Part shown: positions 5,759 to 12,308 of the stretch, piece after piece | Layout: every line of letters starts with the position of its first letter | Numbering within the stretch: position 1 is the first letter of the stretch | DNA from: a virus | Length of the DNA stretch: 20,099 nt | Direction: 5' to 3' (one strand) | IMG/VR virus record: IMGVR_UViG_3300034524_000163 | Span: 1 to 20,099 of that record | The notes under the pieces: model-generated | Databases searched by the model: none | What the model saw: only the letters and a program-made list of their open reading frames with translations | Told to the model about the DNA's origin: nothing | Position numbers and translations under genes: made by a program

Positions 5759-7288
5759 TTAGATGATTTCTTTGAAGTCCGCGCCGGTGCTGGTCAGGAT
5801 GAAGTTCAGCTCGATAAACTCCGCCGTCTTGGTCGGCTTGACGAACACGCGGGCCACCATTTCGTTGCGGTCGATGACCGCCGGGGTATTGGTCTCCTCG
5901 TCGCACTGGAATGCAAAGTCGTAGAGGCCGCCCTTGTCCTTGATGTCCTGCAGGAAGGGGTTGATCAGGCGGCCGAGGGCACGCCAGGTCTGGGGATGGT
6001 TCGGCTCGAACACCACGAAGCGGGAGGATTCCGAGATGGCTTCCTCCATAAACATCATCAGACGGCGGACGTTGATGCGGTCCACGGCCGAGGGCTGGCT
6101 TTGCAGCGTCTTCTGGCCCCAGATGTTGATGCCGGTGTCGGGGAACACGGCGATGACGTTGACCCCTTCCGGATAGAGCACATCGCGCTCGCCACGGCTG
6201 GTCTTGTAGGCCAGGGAGAGCGTGCCCACGATGCGGCCACGGTCAATACCGGCGGGCGCGTTCCAGACGTTGGTCTTCTGGTCGCTGCGGGCGATGCAGC
6301 CCGCCACCGCGCCGCAGGGCGGCACCAGCTTTTTGCGCGAGTTGACCGGATCGCTGATCTCCAGCCAGGGATAGTAGAGCGCCGCGTAGGAGGAGTTGAA
6401 TGCCGCGTGGCTGTACATCCCTTGTCCCTTGCGGAAGTCGACCGCTTCGAGCGGCTCCAGATGCATGGGCATGTCGGCGATGAACAGCAGATCCTTGCGC
6501 CCTTCGGCATAGGCGATTCCGGCGTTGATCACCGGCACCGTCGTGACGCCGGGAACCATCAGCAGGTTCAGGGCGTCGATCTCGTCAAAGCCATAGAGGC
6601 CGGTATGCTGCGAGGGATCGCCGATGAAGTCCGCATCGGCCAGATCGGTCAGCCCGTTGTCACCGCCGGTGAGTGTGAACACGCCCAATGCCGGACGGTC
6701 GCCGGGCGTTCCCGACACGGCTGCCAGATCCTGGACCAGGATGAAATCCGAACGGTCGTTGATCGCCAGCTCCACATGGTTGGGCAGCGTCTCGTCCATG
6801 CTCAGATCCTTGAACACCTCGACCACATCGCCTTTATGCCGGACCACCAGGTTGAAATGGTTGGCCGGGTCGAGGGAGCCGTCCTCGATGGAGACGGAGA
6901 GCCGGTCGCCCCAGACGCCTTCGTTCACGGCCTCGATCCGCAGGGCGTCGGCGGGCGTCGCCTCCCGGTTCTGCAGCACGATGGAAGATTTGAGCGCCGT
7001 CAGTGTGTCCCGGTCGGTGGAGTCGGTGAGATGGGCGATGCGGGTGACGTAGAGGACCGAGCCGCCGTTGTCGAAAAACGCCCGTGCGGCGTAGGCCAGA
7101 TAGCTCTCGTTGATATAGGAGCCGAAACGGTTGATGAACTGTTCCCAGCTCGTCACCAGCACGGGCTTGTTGATCGGGCCTTTCTCGGCCACTCCGACCA
7201 TGGCGGCCGACGAGGTCGAGATCTGCTTCACATAGAAACTGAAGTCCGTTTCCCGGGTGTAAATCCCGGGCGATAGATAGGTCGGCAT
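5759..7288 (-). CDS. Contractile tail sheath protein
   Basis: This 509-residue sheath subunit forms the outer contractile layer of a myovirus tail. The N-terminus MPTYLSPGIYTRETDFS has the PGVY-like motif shared by phage sheaths. Further sheath hallmarks are the glycine/proline turn AEKGPINKPVLVTSWEQF near residues 34-51, VLYVTRI near 77, the GGDNG turn near 207-211, and a C-terminal half with the WGQKTL...RINVRRLMMFMEEAI pattern near residues 387-415 that is nearly universal in this family. Length is normal and the frame is intact. ATG at 7288 has GGAGG 8 nt upstream. The gene tells us the phage was a contractile-tail type rather than a siphovirus. Confidence 0.95.
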   Translation of the reverse strand: MPTYLSPGIYTRETDFSFYVKQISTSSAAMVGVAEKGPINKPVLVTSWEQFINRFGSYINESYLAYAARAFFDNGGSVLYVTRIAHLTDSTDRDTLTALKSSIVLQNREATPADALRIEAVNEGVWGDRLSVSIEDGSLDPANHFNLVVRHKGDVVEVFKDLSMDETLPNHVELAINDRSDFILVQDLAAVSGTPGDRPALGVFTLTGGDNGLTDLADADFIGDPSQHTGLYGFDEIDALNLLMVPGVTTVPVINAGIAYAEGRKDLLFIADMPMHLEPLEAVDFRKGQGMYSHAAFNSSYAALYYPWLEISDPVNSRKKLVPPCGAVAGCIARSDQKTNVWNAPAGIDRGRIVGTLSLAYKTSRGERDVLYPEGVNVIAVFPDTGINIWGQKTLQSQPSAVDRINVRRLMMFMEEAISESSRFVVFEPNHPQTWRALGRLINPFLQDIKDKGGLYDFAFQCDEETNTPAVIDRNEMVARVFVKPTKTAEFIELNFILTSTGADFKEII

Positions 7289-7290
7289 GG

Positions 7291-7548
7291 TTATTTCCTC
7301 CGCTTGCTGGTGGTCTTGGCCTCATCGGCTGCGGTGTCATCGGTTGCAGTGGGCTTTTCCGGCTCCGGTTCCACGCCGCCGGTCAGGTCGGTGATGCGCA
7401 CCAGGCCGCGTTTTCCGGCGGTCTTGATCTCGGCGGAGAGGTCCTTGCGGGCAATGCTCTTGCGTTCTCGCGGCCCGAGGTGGAGGGTTCCCTGGCCGGA
7501 GAGGTTGAACGTCAGGGGTTGGAACTGCAGGTTTCTGATCTCGATCAC
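7291..7548 (-). CDS. Small phage protein between terminator and sheath
   Basis: This 85-residue protein has a GTG start at 7548 preceded by AAGGAG with 7 nt spacing. It sits where Mu-like phages encode gp38 (DUF2635), just before the sheath, but I do not see the DUF2635 signature. The first 55 residues look like a small beta-rich domain (IEIRNLQFQPLTFNL, then LHLGPRERKSIARKDL) with a Lys-rich, disordered tail ending KTTSKRRK. It loosely resembles the start of the 121-residue protein encoded at 9441-9806. Function is unknown; a tail-joining or assembly role is inferred only from position. It ends 2 bp before the sheath start and so is clearly in the same operon. Confidence 0.75.
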   Translation of the reverse strand: MIEIRNLQFQPLTFNLSGQGTLHLGPRERKSIARKDLSAEIKTAGKRGLVRITDLTGGVEPEPEKPTATDDTAADEAKTTSKRRK

Positions 7549-7560
7549 GGTTGTTCTCCT

Positions 7561-8109
7561 TTACGGTTGAATGGTTCGTTGCTCTGTCACGTCGCCGTGA
7601 AACTGGAAGGTCCGGTCCCGGATCAGCCGACCGTCGCGCAGGTCGCCGTCGTACACCGGGCAGGATTCGATGCGAATGCGTCCGGAGCTTTGCCGGAGGT
7701 TGGAGAGGTTCACCCGGGCCAGGCCGCCCAGAGGAATCAGTTCGGTAAGGTTCAGGCTGCCCTGGTCGGCGATGGCGATCTCCGGGTAAAGCTGGAGGAA
7801 CCGCGACACCGACTCGTGAAACCCGAGCAGTTCGGCCTCTCGATCCACGGTCACCACCAGGTCGAAATCGAGGTGATAGAGCCGGGGAAACCGGCACTCC
7901 TCGAAACTCAGCTCCGGGACATTCTTCTCGAACAGGCGGCTCTGGCTGCGGCGGAAACGGTCTTCCGTCAGCTTCGGCCCCTGGAGGATGACGCTGGGGG
8001 TGCGCTGGACCTCGAACAGGTCATCCGGGAACACCAGCACGGTGTCCGGGTGGATGGCCTGTTTGGCCAGGCGGATCAGGGTTTCTGTGACGGTCTGTAT
8101 CGTGCTCAA
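7561..8109 (-). CDS. Probable tail terminator (Mu gp37-like)
   Basis: This 182-residue protein starts with TTG at 8109, supported by GGAGG 6 nt upstream (no ATG is better placed). It occupies the position of Mu gp37 / lambda gpU-type tail terminators, after the tail-completion protein and before the sheath. Its pattern of an N-terminal helix (TVTETLIRLAKQAIH), then FPDD, PSVILQG and a strand RLYHLDFDLVVTVDREAE followed by a helix ESVSRFLQLYP fits the alpha/beta fold of these terminators. The C-terminus ends in a strand run with FQFHGDVTEQRTIQ. Sequence similarity to named families is too low for me to be certain. Confidence 0.65.
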   Translation of the reverse strand: MSTIQTVTETLIRLAKQAIHPDTVLVFPDDLFEVQRTPSVILQGPKLTEDRFRRSQSRLFEKNVPELSFEECRFPRLYHLDFDLVVTVDREAELLGFHESVSRFLQLYPEIAIADQGSLNLTELIPLGGLARVNLSNLRQSSGRIRIESCPVYDGDLRDGRLIRDRTFQFHGDVTEQRTIQP

Positions 8110-8131
8110 GGGACGCCTCCGTTTTCTGCCT

Positions 8132-8167
8132 GGTTACTTACCGGAAGCGCTGGGGATGTGTCGGAGG
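8132..8167. repeat. 36-bp dispersed repeat, copy 1
   Basis: GGTTACTTACCGGAAGCG, then six variable bases, then ATGTGTCGGAGG. The same element lies at 13536-13571 with 33 of 36 bases identical and in the same orientation. This copy fills most of the 59-bp gap between the tail-completion gene (stop at 8169) and the tail terminator gene (start 8109), the largest gap in the operon between 3809 and 13481. Flanking bases do not match between the copies. Confidence 0.8.
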
Positions 8168-8168
8168 C

Positions 8169-8654
8169 TCAAAGCGCGGAGCGGATCGCCTCGCGATAGT
8201 TCTGGAGGATTTGCTCGCGGTACTTCTCCATCACCGGATGCAGAAAGGGTCTGGCGGGGATGACGATGGTCGCGCCGTTGGGATGTTTGATGGTGGCCCC
8301 GTACTCCATGACGGCACCGATGTTCACCATGTCTTCACCGTCCTTGTTGACGGTGCCGCGCAGCAGTCCGACGAACGCCTTGTCGGCCATGATCTTCTGG
8401 GTGATAGCGTTGACGAGAAAGCCGGTGTCGATGAGCGCCTTGCTGGAACCTTTGCGCAGGGTGGTGCTTGCGGCGAGCTTCACGAAGGCCTGTCCGCCCG
8501 GGGCCTGGGAGCGAATCCCCCGCTGGATCTCGCGCACGAGAAAAAGGGCGTTGCGGATCGTGGCCTGACGCAGGGCCGTGGCCAGGCGCGGCCCCATGCC
8601 GGCGGTCAGCTTGGCGCGGGCCTTGTCCCAGTCACCGGTTCGCCTAACGCCCAT
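8169..8654 (-). CDS. Tail completion / virion morphogenesis protein (gp10 or Mu G-like)
   Basis: This 161-residue protein is probably the tail completion protein that joins head and tail. Features include the basic N-terminal helix region, LKTGFLV-type core (ALIDTGFLVNAITQKI near residues 93-108), the signature VNIGAVMEYGATIKHP, and IPARPFLHPVMEKYREQI. The last two patterns (an Ala/Glu-Tyr-Gly motif and an R-P-F-L-hydrophobic motif) are the mark of the HK97 gp10 / Mu gpG families. Its start overlaps the end of the preceding gene by 11 bp, implying translational coupling. Family length is normal. Confidence 0.8.
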   Translation of the reverse strand: MGVRRTGDWDKARAKLTAGMGPRLATALRQATIRNALFLVREIQRGIRSQAPGGQAFVKLAASTTLRKGSSKALIDTGFLVNAITQKIMADKAFVGLLRGTVNKDGEDMVNIGAVMEYGATIKHPNGATIVIPARPFLHPVMEKYREQILQNYREAIRSAL

Positions 8655-9003
8655 TGAGCTTCACCAGTTGCAGGTTCTTATGAGTGACGGTGCCGAAGAA
8701 GTGTTCTTCCTCCACACTCTGTATGCGATAGGTTTCCCTGTCGGTGGCCAGGCGGTCTTCACCCCGGACATCGGCATCTGGAAGGACGCAGGCGAGCGCG
8801 TCGATCTTGCCGCTCAGCTCCTCCGGCGGGGTTTCGTTCAGTTCGAGGGGGATGACAGAGATCTCCGCGTATTCGGCATCGTCGGTGCCGTAGAGCCGCT
8901 CGCCGGGAACCACGCGCAGGACGCGTGCTGTCTGGCCGGAGGAGAGGATCAGCCGGGCGACGTCGGCCACGGCTTCAGCGCGTTCCCGGTCATTCAACAA
9001 CAT
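8644..9003 (-). CDS. Head closure / head-tail adaptor protein
   Basis: This 119-residue protein lies between the connector and the tail-completion gene, the usual place for a head-closure protein (SPP1 gp16 / HK97 gp7-like). It starts with an acidic and Arg-rich helix (RERAEAVADVARLIL), followed by a strand-rich region rich in Glu and Val. ATG at 9003 overlaps the preceding gene by 14 bp. The assignment is by position and size; I do not recognise a family motif. Confidence 0.6.
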   Translation of the reverse strand: MLLNDRERAEAVADVARLILSSGQTARVLRVVPGERLYGTDDAEYAEISVIPLELNETPPEELSGKIDALACVLPDADVRGEDRLATDRETYRIQSVEEEHFFGTVTHKNLQLVKLNGR

Positions 9004-9454
9004 CGAGATCGATCCCTTGTTCGTAGATGACTGGAGTGAGTCCGCTCGGGGTCAGGATGTAGGATTCCTGGTCGAGCTGGGTGGCCGGGCGCAACTCGGT
9101 GAGCCGCTGGCGGTAGTCGGCGAGCAGATCGGCCTCGAGCTTGGCCCAGTGGCCGGGCTGGCCGGTTTTGTCCACCCGCTTGTCGCCGCTGGAAAAGGAA
9201 AAGGCGTTGGCGGTGGCCGAGCGCATAACCTGGCACGCGTGGATCTGCGCCATGATCACCAAAAGCTCGCGGACCTCGCCGGACGGCTCTGGGATAATCT
9301 CTCCGGCCGTGACGGTCAGCGATTGGTCGAGGTCTCGGCCGACCCGGAAAACGGCCTTCCGGACGCATCTCTCCAGAGTCTGGTCCTCGAAGAGAGATGC
9401 GCCCGGGTCGGACAGGTCGAGCCGCAGGTCGGCGATCAGGTCACTCAGCAGCAC
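8990..9454 (-). CDS. Head-tail connector protein
   Basis: This 154-residue protein starts with GTG at 9454, with GGAGGG 8 nt upstream. The N-terminus LLSDLIADLRLDLSDPGASLF, followed by DQTLERCVRKAVFRVGRDL, is the typical opening of gp6-like / Mu gp36-type connectors, which are helical ring proteins beneath the portal. The middle part (MAQIHACQVMRSAT) is also helical. Overlaps at both ends (14 bp each) place it firmly in the operon. No catalytic motif is present, as expected for a structural adaptor. Confidence 0.68.
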   Translation of the reverse strand: MLLSDLIADLRLDLSDPGASLFEDQTLERCVRKAVFRVGRDLDQSLTVTAGEIIPEPSGEVRELLVIMAQIHACQVMRSATANAFSFSSGDKRVDKTGQPGHWAKLEADLLADYRQRLTELRPATQLDQESYILTPSGLTPVIYEQGIDLDVVE

Positions 9455-9806
9455 CTTGCAGGCCCTCCAGGCGGCTCTTGAGCGCGTCGATCACCGTGCG
9501 ACGTTTCTCGGTGTCCATGTAACCTTTGAGGGTCTCCGGATTGGCTTCCTGGTTGACCTTGGAAATCGCCTCGGTGGCGGAGAGTTTGCTCAGGTCCACC
9601 GGTTCCGCGTCCTCATCTGGCTCGACCAAGGAAGTAGGTACAGATTCCTGTTCCCGTCTGTCGACCGTGGTCAGACGTCCACTCTTCAAAGCCGCCTGGA
9701 TCTGTTTGGTAAGAAGCTCCACTTCAACCACCTGACCGGGCATGAGCTTCAACCCGGCATCAGGGATAACCAGAATGCCGGGACGGATGTTCTTGATTCG
9801 ATTCAT
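9441..9806 (-). CDS. Small phage protein after the major capsid gene
   Basis: This 121-residue protein has ATG at 9806 preceded by GGGAGG. Its first 50 residues have a pattern like a small beta domain (IRPGILVIPDAGLKLMPGQ) and then an acidic linker and a helical tail. Position matches Mu gp35, between the capsid and connector genes. It has some resemblance to the small protein encoded at 7291-7548, in the spacing of its PG turn and of a basic GxL segment. I do not recognise a family; a capsid-stabilising or connector role is only a guess. Confidence 0.7.
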   Translation of the reverse strand: MNRIKNIRPGILVIPDAGLKLMPGQVVEVELLTKQIQAALKSGRLTTVDRREQESVPTSLVEPDEDAEPVDLSKLSATEAISKVNQEANPETLKGYMDTEKRRTVIDALKSRLEGLQGAAE

Positions 9807-9824
9807 GTGACGCCACCTCCCGGA

Positions 9825-10688
9825 TTACGGAATCAGTTTGACCTTGGCCATGATGTCGGGGCGGGTAATGCCCTGACCGATCTCTGACCACACCAGCCAG
9901 CCGGTCTTGAACCGGGTCTTCTGGTCGATGGACTCCGTCTTCAGGTTTTCGCGCACCGGCATCTTGCCGACCTCTTCATCCGGGACGATGATGATCTCGT
10001 CCAGCGGCATGGAGGCGGTCAGCAGAATGCCGCCGGTGCCGTAGTTCTTGATGACACCCTTCTGGCGCAGCTCGAGCTTGGTCTGGGGATCGAGGTTCCA
10101 GCCGCGCATGTCGTTAAACCGACGGCCACGCATGACGATGTACTTCACCGACAGCTCCAGATCCTCGATGATGGAGATGGCCTCGTTCAGGGCGTCTTCC
10201 ACCAGCACGCCACCCGTCACCTCGATAATATTGGCTGCAGGAATGGCCGAGGACAGCACCGAAATGGTGCGGCGGTCCATCTCCTTGCGGATGGCGTCGG
10301 CGGCGCTGGTCTGGATGTCCATCAGCGTGCCGATGTTGCCGTTCTTGAGGACGGAAACGTCCACCATCGGATTGGAGTGGATGCGGTTGGTGGGAAACTC
10401 GACCTCGTCCTTGCCCACTTCCTGTTCCTGAGCTTCACCTTCTTTACTGATCCAGTGGGCCTTGACGGTCGGTTTCTTCTGGTAAACCGGACGTTCGCCC
10501 TTGGGCAGCGTGTGTTTGGTGAGAAGCAGCGAGGAGATCTCCTTGCGTTTGATCTCCTGTTCAATGGGCGCGGCAATGGCGGCGGCAAGCGCCTGCATGC
10601 CTTCCGGCGACTCGAGAGCCTCGCTCATGAGCCGCGCCATGGTTTCCATGTATTCCTGGGAATGGATCTTCAACTGATTGGTTTTCAT
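9825..10688 (-). CDS. Major capsid protein (HK97-fold type)
   Basis: At 287 residues this is the likely shell subunit. It starts with a helical arm (residues 1-50, KIHSQEYMETMARLMSEAL), followed by a strand-rich stretch with NRIHSNPMVDVSVLKNG and a spine-helix-like segment TSAADAIRKEMDRRTISVL near residues 129-147. Then follow VLVEDALNEAISIIEDLEL and the pattern YIVMRGRRFNDMRGW, which is common in HK97-fold capsids where the gene product reports on its own assembly state. The gene is preceded by the decoration-like gene and the protease-scaffold gene, the standard head-module order. AAGGAG lies 9 nt before the ATG at 10688. Length is on the short side but within the range for this fold. Confidence 0.85.
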   Translation of the reverse strand: MKTNQLKIHSQEYMETMARLMSEALESPEGMQALAAAIAAPIEQEIKRKEISSLLLTKHTLPKGERPVYQKKPTVKAHWISKEGEAQEQEVGKDEVEFPTNRIHSNPMVDVSVLKNGNIGTLMDIQTSAADAIRKEMDRRTISVLSSAIPAANIIEVTGGVLVEDALNEAISIIEDLELSVKYIVMRGRRFNDMRGWNLDPQTKLELRQKGVIKNYGTGGILLTASMPLDEIIIVPDEEVGKMPVRENLKTESIDQKTRFKTGWLVWSEIGQGITRPDIMAKVKLIP

Positions 10689-10706
10689 GTGCGTTGGCTC
10701 CTTGGG

Positions 10707-11072
10707 TTAGACGAGCAGGCGGAATTTTAGGACGCCGCTCCGGACGGAAATGGCCTGGGCGATAACAAGTTGCCTGTTGGCGATGTTGCCGCCTTCGAGT
10801 TTTCCGGTGGTGGAGACCTTGAGGTTGTCTCCGGGGTTGATCGTTCCCTCGAAAACATCCGTTTCGTAGATCCCGCCGCCGCAGTAGATGCCCGGCATTT
10901 CACCTCCGGCGTAGTCCTTGATCAGAATGCCGAAAGAGCGAAGTTCGGGATCGGTGTTGACGGCGAACAGGTCGTCGCCGACCACGCGGACCACCTGGCC
11001 GAGCTGGCCGTCGCCTTGGATGTGGCCGTCGCCATAGGCGAGACCCCGGTGACACGGATTGATGAATGACAT
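10707..11072 (-). CDS. Capsid decoration-like protein
   Basis: This 121-residue protein lies between scaffold and major capsid genes, where many phages encode a head-decoration (cement) protein. It is beta-rich and glycine-rich (GLAYGDGHIQGDGQLGQVV, GGGIYETDVFEGTINPGD, then STTGKLEGG). The GDNLKVSTTGKL turn is reminiscent of the DUF2190 / capsid cement proteins, in which a PGD-x-L motif comes before a short strand pair. ATG at 11072 has AAGGAGG with 7 nt spacing. Tail to head gene distance is 18 bp. Confidence 0.72.
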   Translation of the reverse strand: MSFINPCHRGLAYGDGHIQGDGQLGQVVRVVGDDLFAVNTDPELRSFGILIKDYAGGEMPGIYCGGGIYETDVFEGTINPGDNLKVSTTGKLEGGNIANRQLVIAQAISVRSGVLKFRLLV

Positions 11073-11084
11073 GGTGTTTCCTCC

Positions 11085-11660
11085 TTATGCGTTGATTTCC
11101 GAGTGTTCGGGAGAGTCCTCGCCGACACGGTTGCGGTAAGCGGCCATGAACCCGTCGCGCAGGCGGTCCTCGAGCGATACCTTGCGGTCGTCCACATCGT
11201 GGGGCCGGACACCGGCGTCGCTGCGCAGCGGGGTTTCCGTCGATGCCTTGGCGGCGGGCTTGCCGCCCGGATCGCTGTCGGCGGGTTTCTCTTCCTTGTC
11301 CTTGTCCGCTTTTGCCGATTTGGGCAGGCGTTCGTAAGCGGCTTCGGTCGCGGCGAAGGCTTCGTCGGACAGTTCGGCCAGGCGTTTCAGTTCGGCTTCC
11401 CGGTCCTCCTCGGAAGCGAAGGAGAGTCCCTGCTTCTCCAGACGGGTGAGCAGCTTCTTGGCCCGGGAGCGGCAGGCGACCGCCTTTTGTTCGGCTTCCA
11501 GTTCCTGGACGCGTTTCTGCAGCTCGGCGACCTGGGCCTTGAGCTGCCGGTTTTCCTTTTCCAGGTCGGTAACGCGGGCAGGATCGCCTTCCTGCTGGGC
11601 CGGTTTCTTCTTGGCCGCTTCGACGGCCTGGTCATCGGTGGGTTTGGTTTTGTCTTCCAT
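11085..11660 (-). CDS. Nested scaffold protein (in-frame internal start)
   Basis: ATG at 11660 is preceded by a perfect AAGGAG (11674-11669) with 8 nt spacing, in frame with the larger fusion. It would give 191 residues: a short charged lead, a coiled coil (DLEKENRQLKAQVAELQKRV) and a flexible Lys/Ala/Glu-rich tail. This repeats the logic of lambda C/Nu3 and Mu I/Z, where scaffold is made from an internal start in the protease gene. It would assemble the capsid shell and then be cleaved by the protease. Confidence 0.7.
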   Translation of the reverse strand: MEDKTKPTDDQAVEAAKKKPAQQEGDPARVTDLEKENRQLKAQVAELQKRVQELEAEQKAVACRSRAKKLLTRLEKQGLSFASEEDREAELKRLAELSDEAFAATEAAYERLPKSAKADKDKEEKPADSDPGGKPAAKASTETPLRSDAGVRPHDVDDRKVSLEDRLRDGFMAAYRNRVGEDSPEHSEINA

Positions 11661-12308
11661 CGTGGAATCTCCTTCGGGTTGGGATTGGTCGGGCTGGCTC
11701 TGAAGGGACGCCACCTGCAGAATCCTGGCGTTCTCGTCCGCGCCTTTGCGGTCGAGCAGTCCCAGTCCGGTGAAAGTGACGCCGTGCAGAATCTCGAAAA
11801 CGGGTTGGCCATTGAAATCACGGCCCTTGAACTTGCGCAGGTGGGTGCAGTAGTCGGCCTTGTTCTGGAAGCGCTTATGGCAGACCGAACATTCGCCTTC
11901 CTGGTAGTCGCACTCCATGGAGACCTGGGAGATGATCCCGCGCTTTATCAGCTTGTAGGCCAGCCGGGCGGCCGGGGTGTCGTGGACGTACAGCTCGCCG
12001 ACGCATTCCACGCGGCCGCCGTTGTCGTCCTCCAGGTAGTCGGCGGCGACGATGCCACCGACGATGTCGTTGAACTCCTGCGAATGCTGCAGATCGACCT
12101 TCTTGTTCACGGCCGTCATGTGCCGACCGGACAACTCCTCGGCGGTGAAGTGGTCGCCGTTCTTGTTGGTTCCGGTGCGGCAGAGCACGAAGCTGAACTG
12201 GGGGTCGCCCGCCGAACCTACATCCATGGCCTCGGTCGCGAGGCGTTCACCATCGCCCAGCCGGATGTCCACGGGGATGCTGGTGTGGAAGTTCGCGGCG
12301 GCGGCCAT
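11085..12308 (-). CDS. Possible nested protease-scaffold product
   Basis: ATG at 12308 (MAAAANFHTS) begins exactly at the boundary between the methyltransferase and protease regions. GGGAGGAG (12328-12321) lies 12 nt upstream, a somewhat long spacing. The product would have 407 residues, the usual size of a phage protease-scaffold protein. If used, the methyltransferase is made only as an N-terminally extended minor or major form. This is inference from sequence signals. Confidence 0.45.
   Translation of the reverse strand: MAAAANFHTSIPVDIRLGDGERLATEAMDVGSAGDPQFSFVLCRTGTNKNGDHFTAEELSGRHMTAVNKKVDLQHSQEFNDIVGGIVAADYLEDDNGGRVECVGELYVHDTPAARLAYKLIKRGIISQVSMECDYQEGECSVCHKRFQNKADYCTHLRKFKGRDFNGQPVFEILHGVTFTGLGLLDRKGADENARILQVASLQSQPDQSQPEGDSTMEDKTKPTDDQAVEAAKKKPAQQEGDPARVTDLEKENRQLKAQVAELQKRVQELEAEQKAVACRSRAKKLLTRLEKQGLSFASEEDREAELKRLAELSDEAFAATEAAYERLPKSAKADKDKEEKPADSDPGGKPAAKASTETPLRSDAGVRPHDVDDRKVSLEDRLRDGFMAAYRNRVGEDSPEHSEINA

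Noticed and set aside
5294-7276. 660-codon open frame on the plus strand opposite the sheath and tube genes
   Set aside because: It mirrors well-supported minus-strand genes with family motifs and good ribosome binding sites. The translation is low-complexity Val/Gly/Asp/His text typical of antisense GC-rich codons.
8132-8167. Intron splice-like GTAAGT in the 36-bp repeat
   Set aside because: Neighbouring frames are complete on both sides, and no group I or II intron core is visible.
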